This document shows positions 1-5,904 of a stretch of 12,107 nucleotides of DNA, piece by piece (positions within the stretch are counted from its first letter, which is position 1; each line of letters starts with the position of its first letter). The DNA is from Pseudomonadota bacterium (GTDB taxonomy: Bacteria > Pseudomonadota > Gammaproteobacteria > Pseudomonadales > Halieaceae): contig JAUVBI010000076.1 of assembly GCA_030591305.1 (NCBI GenBank), positions 1 through 12,107 of the forward strand, in the 5' to 3' direction. The notes below the pieces were generated by a model. That model was not told the origin of the DNA and did no database searches. It saw only the letters and a program-made list of their open reading frames with translations. The position numbers and the translations under genes were made by a program.

Positions 1-440
1 CTCGGTAGTTTCATCAATCCACCGGCCGCAGCGGCCAGGCCCCGCTTTACTTCAGGGATGCCAAATTTGGCATTGTCAGCAGCAATGATTAAATCACAGG
101 AGATAGCCACTTCAAATCCACCGGCCAATGCGTAGCCCTCCACGGCGGCTATTATAGGTTTTTTCGGTGGTTGCTCTGTCAGTCCGGCAAATCCACGGCC
201 TTCTACGATGGGAACTTCGCCGGTTATAAATGCCTTGAGATCCATGCCTGAGCAAAAAGTGCCACCAGCACCGGTAAGAATGGCGACGCGAATATCGTCA
301 TTGCTATCGAGCTCATCCATGGCTGCGGCGACACCAACAGCCAGTGCCTTGTTGGCTGCATTTCTCGCCTTTGGACGGTTCAGAGTAACGACCATTACAC
401 CGTCGTTAACCTCGACTAAAACTGCTTCTTCTTCAGACAT
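1..440 (-). CDS. Enoyl-CoA hydratase (crotonase family), 3' part cut by window edge
   Basis: Reading the minus strand from the ATG at 440 gives 146 codons without a stop before the left edge, so the C-terminal part is missing (family length is about 255-265 aa). The product should hydrate a trans-2-enoyl-CoA in the cytoplasm. Visible family marks are LNRPKARNA near residue 20, the first oxyanion-hole region around CSGMDL (63-68), and the second around ALAGGFE (104-110). Both catalytic glutamates of true hydratases are present: E110 in GGFE and E130 in GIPE, matching Glu144 and Glu164 of mitochondrial hydratase. The start is supported by an AGGAGA ribosome binding site 5 nt upstream. It follows the phosphotransferase gene after 17 bp, so the two are probably co-transcribed. 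The exact substrate is unknown. Confidence 0.9.
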   Translation of the reverse strand, partial: MSEEEAVLVEVNDGVMVVTLNRPKARNAANKALAVGVAAAMDELDSNDDIRVAILTGAGGTFCSGMDLKAFITGEVPIVEGRGFAGLTEQPPKKPIIAAVEGYALAGGFEVAISCDLIIAADNAKFGIPEVKRGLAAAAGGLMKLP

Positions 441-457
441 ACTGTTCTCCTTGGTGA

Positions 458-1483
458 TTATTTGGTTAGTTCAAGCGCCATAGCGGCGAGGGGTAGTACC
501 ATGTTGCCTCTGGATTCGGCTTCGGCACTGGAGGCCGTACCAATCTGGGCGCGTTTGCGAATTCCCTGCACAATGGCGGCCAGGCGAAACAGGGAAAATA
601 CCAGGTAAAAAGACCAGTTCTCAATACTGTCACGGCCGGTTCTTTCACAGTATTTGGCAATATAATCTTCATCCGAGGGGATACCCAGTGCCGCCCGGTC
701 TATGCCGGCCAGCCCCTTGATTTGGCCCTCGCGGGGTAACATCCAGGCCATGCACTGATTGGCGAGATCGGCCAGGGGGTGGCCCAGGGTGGACAGTTCC
801 CAGTCCAGCAGGGCCACAACCCGTGGCTCTGTGGGGTGGAACATCATATTGTCCAGGCGATAATCACCGTGAACGAGACTTACCGTGCCGTCGTCCTCGG
901 GCATATTGTCAGCCAGCCATACTATGAGTGTATTCATAGCTTCTATATTTTCAGTTTCAGAAGCCTTGTACTGTTTTCCCCAGCGATTGAGCTGACGCTC
1001 GAAATAATTTCCCGGCCTGCCATAATTCGCCAGACCCACTGAGTTCACGTTGACATTGTGCAGGGCGGCCATGGTCTGGTTCATGGCATCGTAAATGGCA
1101 CTTCGCTCAGTGTTATCAGCAGCGTCTGGCAACAGTGGATCCCACAGTATGCGGCCCTCCATATACTCCATGACGTAGAACATGGAGCCGACAATACTAT
1201 TGTCTTCACAGAGCATATAGGTTTTTGGCACGGGCACGTGGGTGTCAGCCAGGGCGCTGATCACCCTGAATTCCCTGTCTACGGCGTGGGCACTCTTTAG
1301 CAGTTCACCGGGTGGTTTGCGCCGCAGTACATAGGCATTATTGGGTGTGGAGAGTTTGAAGGTGGGGTTGGACTGCCCCCCGTCAAATTTATCAACGGTC
1401 AGGGGGAGGGTGAACCCGGGAATGTGGTCGGCCAGGTACTTGCCAAGTTTCGATGTATCAAGTTGCTGTGTCTGTGTATTCAT
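458..1483 (-). CDS. APH-fold phosphotransferase, ACAD10/11-kinase-like
   Basis: 341 aa cytoplasmic protein of the aminoglycoside-phosphotransferase/choline-kinase fold. The kinase signatures are seen: YVLRRKPPG (51-59, ATP-binding strand), E71, the catalytic loop HGDYRLDN (205-212, with D207 and N212), and the metal-binding DWE (227-229) followed by LSTLGHPLADLA. This subgroup is the one fused to acyl-CoA dehydrogenase in animal ACAD10/ACAD11 and related to LvaA of the Pseudomonas putida levulinate pathway. Those proteins phosphorylate 4-hydroxyacyl-CoAs so that the 4-hydroxyl can be eliminated. Bacterial genomes often carry free-standing copies beside beta-oxidation genes, as here, upstream of an enoyl-CoA hydratase. 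A true aminoglycoside-resistance role is unlikely. The ATG at 1483 has a GAGAA sequence just upstream. The acyl-CoA substrate is inference from the family. Confidence 0.88.
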   Translation of the reverse strand: MNTQTQQLDTSKLGKYLADHIPGFTLPLTVDKFDGGQSNPTFKLSTPNNAYVLRRKPPGELLKSAHAVDREFRVISALADTHVPVPKTYMLCEDNSIVGSMFYVMEYMEGRILWDPLLPDAADNTERSAIYDAMNQTMAALHNVNVNSVGLANYGRPGNYFERQLNRWGKQYKASETENIEAMNTLIVWLADNMPEDDGTVSLVHGDYRLDNMMFHPTEPRVVALLDWELSTLGHPLADLANQCMAWMLPREGQIKGLAGIDRAALGIPSDEDYIAKYCERTGRDSIENWSFYLVFSLFRLAAIVQGIRKRAQIGTASSAEAESRGNMVLPLAAMALELTK

Positions 1484-1621
1484 ATTTTCTCTGGCGGATT
1501 CTTGTTGTGAATGAGAGTCATTAGCCGAGGCTCAGTCTGTCGTTTGAGCGAGCCAGGGACAATGACGTGGCACAACAAAAAAATATACCAAAACTTACAT
1601 TTTATCCAGTTTGTTTTGCGC
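1484..1621. other. 138-bp intergenic region between reductase and phosphotransferase genes
   Basis: No convincing gene is found here. The length suggests that the phosphotransferase/hydratase pair has its own promoter and is not a simple continuation of the reductase transcript. It holds a candidate extended -10 element on the minus strand and two imperfect inverted repeats that are not convincing terminators. Confidence 0.6.
1582..1590 (-). promoter_or_regulatory. Candidate extended -10 promoter element for the phosphotransferase operon
   Basis: The minus strand reads TGGTATATT, an extended -10 (TGN followed by a 5/6 match to TATAAT). It would give a leader of roughly 90 nt before the phosphotransferase ATG. 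No good -35 is seen, which extended -10 promoters can tolerate. The region is AT-rich, so a chance match is possible. Confidence 0.3.
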
Positions 1622-2395
1622 TCAACGCTCCACGAAAGAGCGCTCAATAACATAGTGAGCGGCCTGACCATGCCGGGATTCTGCGAACCCGAGGTTATCG
1701 AGTAGCTTACACACATCTTTTAACATACTCGGACTGCCGCAGATCATAAAACGGTCGCTTTCAGGGGTAATGGGGGGCAGACCGATATCCCGGGTGAGTT
1801 TGCCAATGCGCAGAAGGTCGGTCAGTCGGCCGTTGTTGTGGAACTTCTCCCGTGTGACAGTGGGGTAGTAAATCAATTTCTCGCGCACCAACTCACCCAA
1901 ATACTCATGATGGGGCAGAGTCTCGGTTATTTCCTCTCGATAAGCCAGCTCTTCAATGGTGCGACAGCCATGCGCCAGAATGATTTTGTCGTACTGCTCG
2001 TATATCTCCGGGTCTTTGATGATGCTCAGGAACGGTGCCAGGCCAGTGCCCGTGGCAATGAGATAGAGGTTTTTCCCGGGTAGTAAATTGTCCTGGATAA
2101 GCGTTCCGGTTGATTTGGTGTTAATCAGCACCTCGTCTCCCACACAAATGCTTTGCAACTGCGAGGTCAGTGGGCCGTCGGCCACCTTAATGCTATAAAA
2201 CTCAAGCTCATCCTCATAGTTGGCACTGGCAAGGCTGTAGGCGCGCATCAATGGTTTGCCCTGGTGCTCCAGACCTATCATAGTGAAATGGCCACTCTTG
2301 AAGCGAAACCCCTGATTCCGTGTGGTTTTAAAGCTGAACAGCTGATCGGTCCAGTGATGTACGGCGGTGACCTGTTCTCTGAGTATGTTTGCCAT
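1622..2395 (-). CDS. fpr: Ferredoxin-NADP+ reductase, bacterial subclass I
   Basis: 257 aa, the usual length of bacterial ferredoxin/flavodoxin-NADP+ reductases. It moves electrons between NADPH and ferredoxin or flavodoxin via FAD, supplying reductant for iron-sulfur repair and oxidative-stress defence. Motifs in order: RAYS (51-54) and the following SIKVADGPLTS (68-78) for FAD binding, ATGTGLAPF (114-122) for NADP binding, CGSP (219-222), and the C-terminal ERSFVER, resembling the A/S-F-V-E-K/R tail of the Azotobacter/Pseudomonas type. The ATG at 2395 fits the family N-terminus (VHHWTDQLFSFKTTRN), although the ribosome binding site is weak (AGAG about 11 nt upstream). It is divergent from a FinR-like LysR gene, the known regulator of fpr in Pseudomonas putida, so redox-responsive control is likely. 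Confidence 0.95.
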   Translation of the reverse strand: MANILREQVTAVHHWTDQLFSFKTTRNQGFRFKSGHFTMIGLEHQGKPLMRAYSLASANYEDELEFYSIKVADGPLTSQLQSICVGDEVLINTKSTGTLIQDNLLPGKNLYLIATGTGLAPFLSIIKDPEIYEQYDKIILAHGCRTIEELAYREEITETLPHHEYLGELVREKLIYYPTVTREKFHNNGRLTDLLRIGKLTRDIGLPPITPESDRFMICGSPSMLKDVCKLLDNLGFAESRHGQAAHYVIERSFVER

Positions 2396-2447
2396 GTGTT
2401 GTGCACTCTGTATGACTTAAAAAGGCAGTTTATGGTTTATTTTGATA

Positions 2448-2475
2448 TTGATAAAACGGTTTTAATGGATATAAT
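2448..2475 (+). promoter_or_regulatory. Sigma70-like promoter for the LysR gene
   Basis: TTGATA (2448-2453) and a perfect TATAAT (2470-2475) are separated by 16 bp, placing the transcription start near 2482, about 33 nt before the LysR ATG. The same AT-rich stretch reads TATATT on the minus strand (2473-2478), so a bidirectional promoter also serving the reductase gene is possible. Confidence 0.6.
2453..2463. repeat. 11-bp palindrome inside the promoter spacer
   Basis: AAAAC-G-GTTTT is a perfect dyad around one central base. It overlaps the end of the -35 hexamer and the first part of the spacer of the LysR promoter. It could be a second regulator half-site or only an AT-rich coincidence. 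No family-specific match is claimed. Confidence 0.35.
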
Positions 2476-2478
2476 ATA

Positions 2479-2491
2479 TCGGAAAAACCGA
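2479..2491. promoter_or_regulatory. Candidate LysR-type operator (T-N11-A palindrome)
   Basis: TCGGAAAAACCGA fits the T-N11-A rule of LysR-family boxes and is a perfect dyad (extended ATCGG-N5-CCGAT, 2478-2492). It lies at the predicted start point of the LysR transcript, a position that would fit autorepression, and upstream of the divergent reductase gene, where bound LysR could activate. The palindrome is seen directly; the assignment to the adjacent regulator is inference. Confidence 0.55.
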
Positions 2492-2514
2492 TTAAGTATT
2501 TCAAGCAGGTATGC

Positions 2515-3399
2515 ATGCGATTCAGCCTCCGCCAATTGGAAATATTTCTCGCCACCGCCCGCTATGAAAACGTGACCCGGGCGGCTGATGCCTTGTCTAT
2601 GTCGCAATCAGCTGCCAGTGGTTCACTGAGTGAGTTGGAACGCAGTTTTGACATGCAGTTGTTTGACCGGGTCGGTAAACGGCTAAAACTCAACGAACTG
2701 GGTGCCCAGTTGAGGCCGGGGGCCGAAAACCTACTGGAGCAAGCTCGGGAATTTGAATTGGCACTTGCGGGTCGGCATGTGGTGGGAAAGTTGAAGCTGG
2801 GTGCCACCTTGAGTATTGGCAATTACCTGGCTGTGGGGATGATCGCACAATTTCGCCAGCGCTTTCCCAACTCGGATGTCACCTTGAGTGTCGCTAATAC
2901 CGAGACCATCGCCGAGCAGGTTCGCCAGTTCGAACTGGACGTGGGTCTGATTGAGGGCGAGTTGCACGACGCGGAATTGGAGGCCATGCCCTGGCGGGAT
3001 GACGAGTTGCAGGTTTTTGCCGCACCGGGCCACCCTCTGGCGGGAAGCAAGTCGATGACTGATGCGCAGTTACGCGAGCAAGCGTGGATTGTCCGTGAGC
3101 CGGGTTCGGGTACGCGACAGACCTTCGATCGCGCCATGCACGGCATTCTCGCCGACCTCAATATCGCCATGGAATTACAGCATACCGAGGCCATCAAGAG
3201 AGCTGTAGAAGCGGAGCTGGGAGTAGGCTGCCTCTCGGCGATATGTCTGCAGGAAGCTTTCTCACGGGGCTCACTGGTGCCCCTGTCGGTGCCGGGGCGA
3301 AATTTCAAACGACAATTTCACATCATTTTACATCGCAAAAAATTTCGCAGTGAAAGTCTCTCCCAGTGGCTGAAACTGTGCCTGGAACAACGGGCCTAA
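2515..3399 (+). CDS. finR: LysR-family transcriptional regulator, FinR-like
   Basis: 294 aa, standard LysR length. The N-terminal winged helix-turn-helix (about 1-60) contains the typical VTRAADALSMSQSAAS stretch (20-35), followed by the linker helix and an effector-binding domain from about 90 (KLKLGATLSIGNY) to the end. The N-terminus (MRFSLRQLEIFLATA) and the SQSAASGSLSELE recognition region resemble FinR of Pseudomonas, which controls the divergent fpr gene in response to superoxide/redox stress. The divergent neighbour here is a ferredoxin-NADP+ reductase, which supports the assignment. The ATG at 2515 has AGCAGG about 7 nt upstream. An overlapping ATG at 2511 is in another frame. A general LysR call is near certain; the FinR identity is inferred from sequence resemblance plus context. 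Confidence 0.9.
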   Translation: MRFSLRQLEIFLATARYENVTRAADALSMSQSAASGSLSELERSFDMQLFDRVGKRLKLNELGAQLRPGAENLLEQAREFELALAGRHVVGKLKLGATLSIGNYLAVGMIAQFRQRFPNSDVTLSVANTETIAEQVRQFELDVGLIEGELHDAELEAMPWRDDELQVFAAPGHPLAGSKSMTDAQLREQAWIVREPGSGTRQTFDRAMHGILADLNIAMELQHTEAIKRAVEAELGVGCLSAICLQEAFSRGSLVPLSVPGRNFKRQFHIILHRKKFRSESLSQWLKLCLEQRA

Positions 3400-3402
3400 A
3401 CT

Positions 3403-3930
3403 ATGCAAACCACGATGGTAGAACCCATTGGGCAATCACAGCGCGCTAAAGTGCTTGAACAGACCCAGTTTTTTATCGATTGCGCCGAAGACATATACCG
3501 TGTGAAATTTCCCTCCGTGTCCGTCGCTTTTGATCTGTCAGGTCGTACGGCGGGTATGTACAAGGTGGTGGGCAGGCAGCGTTGTATTCGCTATAACCCC
3601 TGGATATTTGCCAAGTACTTTGATGAGAGCTTTACTGGAACCGTGCCTCATGAAGTGGCACACTTTGCCATAGACCAGGTGTACGGCTTGTGCCGAGTGA
3701 AACCCCACGGAATGGAATGGCAGGCGCTTATGGCGGCCTTCGGGGCAGACCCCGGCGTCACTTTTGATCTCGACCTGAGCGGTATTCCCCAACGACAACA
3801 ACTCAGGCATCGCTATTTCTGTCCCTGCCAACTGCACGAGGTTTCCACTACCAGGCACAACCGGATGGTGCGGGGCAAGGCCATCTATCACTGCATGCGC
3901 TGCAGGGGCAAGTTGGTATCTGCTGCTTGA
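3403..3930 (+). CDS. sprT: SprT-family zinc metalloprotein
   Basis: 175 aa, close to E. coli SprT in length. The zincin motif HEVAH (83-87) supplies two zinc ligands and the catalytic glutamate E84. H102 in PHGMEW is the likely third ligand. The C-terminal zinc ribbon is visible as CPC (140-142) and CMRC (164-167), with the family sequence RHNRMVRGKAIYHC between. SprT proteins are cytoplasmic; the eukaryotic relative Spartan is a DNA-protein crosslink protease, while the bacterial role is poorly known. The ATG lies 3 bp after the LysR stop codon, so translation is probably coupled and the gene shares the LysR promoter. A second in-frame ATG at 3415 has no ribosome binding site. It converges on an AraC gene with only 6 bp between stop codons. 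Confidence 0.9.
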   Translation: MQTTMVEPIGQSQRAKVLEQTQFFIDCAEDIYRVKFPSVSVAFDLSGRTAGMYKVVGRQRCIRYNPWIFAKYFDESFTGTVPHEVAHFAIDQVYGLCRVKPHGMEWQALMAAFGADPGVTFDLDLSGIPQRQQLRHRYFCPCQLHEVSTTRHNRMVRGKAIYHCMRCRGKLVSAA

Positions 3931-3936
3931 GTTCGC

Positions 3937-4938
3937 TTACAGGCCCTTGCGATAGGCGTAGGGTGTCACACCCGTCCAGCCCTTAAACGCCCGGATGAAG
4001 GCACTGGACTCAGAAAACCCCGCCCGGTAAGCGATTTCTTCAATACTTAAACCCTGCTTGCCCAGAAAGTGTAAAGCGGTGTCTCTGCGCAGTTGATTTT
4101 TAATTTCCTTGAAGTTGGTTCCCTCACTGGACAGGCGCCGTCTCAGCGTTTGCGGGTGGATATCAAGGGCGGTGGCAACTTCATTCAGTTCGGGCATGAT
4201 TTCAAGGTTGTGTCGTACTTTATTTTTTACCTGAGCCGTCCAGCTATTTTGGCTATAGTTTTGGGTCAACATGATTAACACCGGATGGCGTAAAAAATGC
4301 CGTAATGTCTGCTCGTTTTGGGTGACACGTTTATCCAGAAGTGCCCTTGCGAGTGTGAGTCGCGTATCAGTTTGTTCAAATGCGGTGGGATAGGCGAAAA
4401 ACATTCGCCGGTAATCCGACAGGTCGGCCCCGGGTGGTCCCTTGATATGGATTGCCTGTAGCGGCAGGGACTCCTGTACCAGCCAATTGGCAAATCGGTG
4501 AGTGTTGAGCAGGATCACTGATCCAGAGAAGCCTGGTAAGGAGGTATTTTCGTCAAATGGCCTGGCCACAATGTGTGCACTGTCCCCGCTGATTTCCAGG
4601 TGGGGACGTGCGCCAAACTCAAACAATTGAAAAAAGCGGCAATAGCGATGCAGTGCCTGGCCCAGGGTTTCGCTACCAATAACGGCATGGCACATCATGT
4701 GCCAGCTACCAATTGGCATGCGCTGGGAGGCGTAACCCAGTGACTCATCCCCCATGGCAAGCATAGTGCTGACCTGCAAATCGGCAAACCGCTCTATCGA
4801 AATTTTGGCGTTGTCTTCGTGTAACAGGCGTGGAGAAATTCGGCTTTTACGTAACAGGCCCACCACATCCAGGCCCTGGGACACCGCGTGTTTAAGCACG
4901 GCTCGGGCGAAATACACTGAAATGGAAAGTTCGCGCAT
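3937..4938 (-). CDS. AraC-family transcriptional regulator with Arabinose_bd-type N-domain
   Basis: 333 aa. The C-terminal about 85 residues (250-333) form the two helix-turn-helix motifs of AraC proteins, with PELNEVATALDIHPQTLRRRL as the first and IEEIAYRAGFSESSAFIRAFKGWTG as the second. The preceding domain (about 15-205) resembles the PF12625 ligand-binding domain of OruR/ArgR-like regulators, often placed beside fatty-acid or amino-acid catabolic genes. The start at 4938 has AAGG upstream, inside the end of the diguanylate cyclase gene, and the gap between the two genes is only 6 bp, so they form an operon. The ligand and targets are unknown. The neighbouring beta-oxidation operon is a plausible target, by inference only. 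Confidence 0.92.
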   Translation of the reverse strand: MRELSISVYFARAVLKHAVSQGLDVVGLLRKSRISPRLLHEDNAKISIERFADLQVSTMLAMGDESLGYASQRMPIGSWHMMCHAVIGSETLGQALHRYCRFFQLFEFGARPHLEISGDSAHIVARPFDENTSLPGFSGSVILLNTHRFANWLVQESLPLQAIHIKGPPGADLSDYRRMFFAYPTAFEQTDTRLTLARALLDKRVTQNEQTLRHFLRHPVLIMLTQNYSQNSWTAQVKNKVRHNLEIMPELNEVATALDIHPQTLRRRLSSEGTNFKEIKNQLRRDTALHFLGKQGLSIEEIAYRAGFSESSAFIRAFKGWTGVTPYAYRKGL

Positions 4939-4944
4939 GCCGTA

Positions 4945-5763
4945 TCAGGCCTTTACGGTGTCGGTGGTCATTTGCACCGGCTTATGCTCTACCGAGGCCA
5001 CCCGGTTGCGCCCGCCGCGCTTGGCCAGATACATGGCTCTGTCAGCTGCCTCGCTGAGTTCGTTGAGATTCACGGCGCCCTCCACGCAGGCCACACCCAG
5101 GCTGATGGTAATGTGAATGGTCTGCCTGTGTACTAACAGTGGGTGTTGATCAATTGATAAACGAATACGCTCTGCCAACACCCGTGCCGCGTCCAGGGTC
5201 GTATCGGGAAGAACCACTAAATATTCCTCGCCGCCCACACGCGCTATGACATCACTGGCCCTGGTCATGCGGCTTAATACATCGCCGGTTAGCCGGATGA
5301 CTTGATCACCTGTGTCGTGACCGAAGTTGTCATTTACCTTTTTAAAATGATCGATATTTACCATGATGGCGGAGGTGGGCAGTTGGTGACGTGAGGCTTG
5401 GGCCAGGCTGACGTTGAGAGCGTCGGAAAGCCCCCGCCTGTTGAGCAGGCGTGTCAGGGGATCTTCCGTTGCGAGTTGGATGAGGTGGCGCTGGTACTCA
5501 ATCACCACGCTCGCAAGGAAGCCGATGGTGATTAATGCATAGGCTGAACTGTATACCGCGTAAGTAATGGTCTGGGCTTGTTGCAACGTAATAACTGCCC
5601 AGCCCACAAAGGATGCGACCAATACTACCGTGTACATCGTTAGGCCGGCGGGCGGGTGGGTAGATTTTCTGAGCAGGTATACCACCACCACCTGGGCGGC
5701 GGTAATGGACAGAATGAGCCCATAGTGTAGGTATACCCAATTTTCCGGGGATAGTTCATTCAT
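4945..5763 (-). CDS. Membrane-anchored diguanylate cyclase (GGDEF)
   Basis: 272 aa from the ATG at 5763. It makes cyclic di-GMP from two GTP. The N-terminal part has three hydrophobic segments (about 11-31, 41-60 and 66-88) that should anchor it in the inner membrane. No known sensor domain is recognised in them. The GGDEF domain begins with DPLTRLLNRRG (101-111), has the metal/GTP motif NIDHFKKVND (136-145), and the active site GGEEY (177-181), a normal catalytically competent form. RASD (168-171), five residues before it, fits the RxxD inhibitory I-site, so product feedback is expected. A longer version from a TTG at 5811 is possible but less likely; the ATG has GGGAG about 13 nt upstream. 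It is the first gene of a pair with the AraC regulator and is divergent from the acyl-CoA dehydrogenase operon. Confidence 0.93.
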   Translation of the reverse strand: MNELSPENWVYLHYGLILSITAAQVVVVYLLRKSTHPPAGLTMYTVVLVASFVGWAVITLQQAQTITYAVYSSAYALITIGFLASVVIEYQRHLIQLATEDPLTRLLNRRGLSDALNVSLAQASRHQLPTSAIMVNIDHFKKVNDNFGHDTGDQVIRLTGDVLSRMTRASDVIARVGGEEYLVVLPDTTLDAARVLAERIRLSIDQHPLLVHRQTIHITISLGVACVEGAVNLNELSEAADRAMYLAKRGGRNRVASVEHKPVQMTTDTVKA

Positions 5764-5904
5764 TTTGTGTACTTTGCTCCCTTGAATCCAGCCACTGTCA
5801 TTTTGGGTCAATTAATTTGTCGGGACAGGTCATTGATGGTCAAGCCGTGCATTACCATACTGTTTGTCCTTCGATTTCAGTCAACACGTAATGAGAGCGC
5901 GTCT
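5764..5904. promoter_or_regulatory. Divergent intergenic regulatory region
   Basis: 141 bp between the starts of the diguanylate cyclase (minus) and the acyl-CoA dehydrogenase (plus), so it must hold promoters for both directions. On the plus strand TTGATG (5833-5838) and CATACT (5856-5861) are 17 bp apart, each a 4/6 match to the sigma70 hexamers. GTCATT occurs twice in direct orientation (near 5797 and 5828). No clear palindromic operator is seen. The exact promoters are uncertain. Confidence 0.45.

Noticed and set aside
458..1483. Aminoglycoside-resistance gene
   Set aside because: The APH fold is present, but the LDWELSTLGHPLADLA context and the neighbouring hydratase are those of ACAD10/11-type kinases.
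1529..1554. Inverted repeat GGCTC...GAGCC in the intergenic region
   Set aside because: Five-base arms, 16-nt loop and no T tract on either strand; may be chance.
1577..1618. Possible intrinsic terminator after the reductase gene on the minus strand (CAAAAC and GTTTTG arms, then a T7 run)
   Set aside because: The stem has only two G-C pairs and an 18-nt loop, too weak to claim.
5764..5811. TTG start giving 16 more residues on the diguanylate cyclase
   Set aside because: The ATG at 5763 leads directly into the first membrane segment; the added residues have no family support.
5767..5904. Extended N-terminus for the acyl-CoA dehydrogenase from a GTG
   Set aside because: The extra 46 residues do not look like the family, would overlap the promoter region, and the internal ATG at 5905 fits the usual start.
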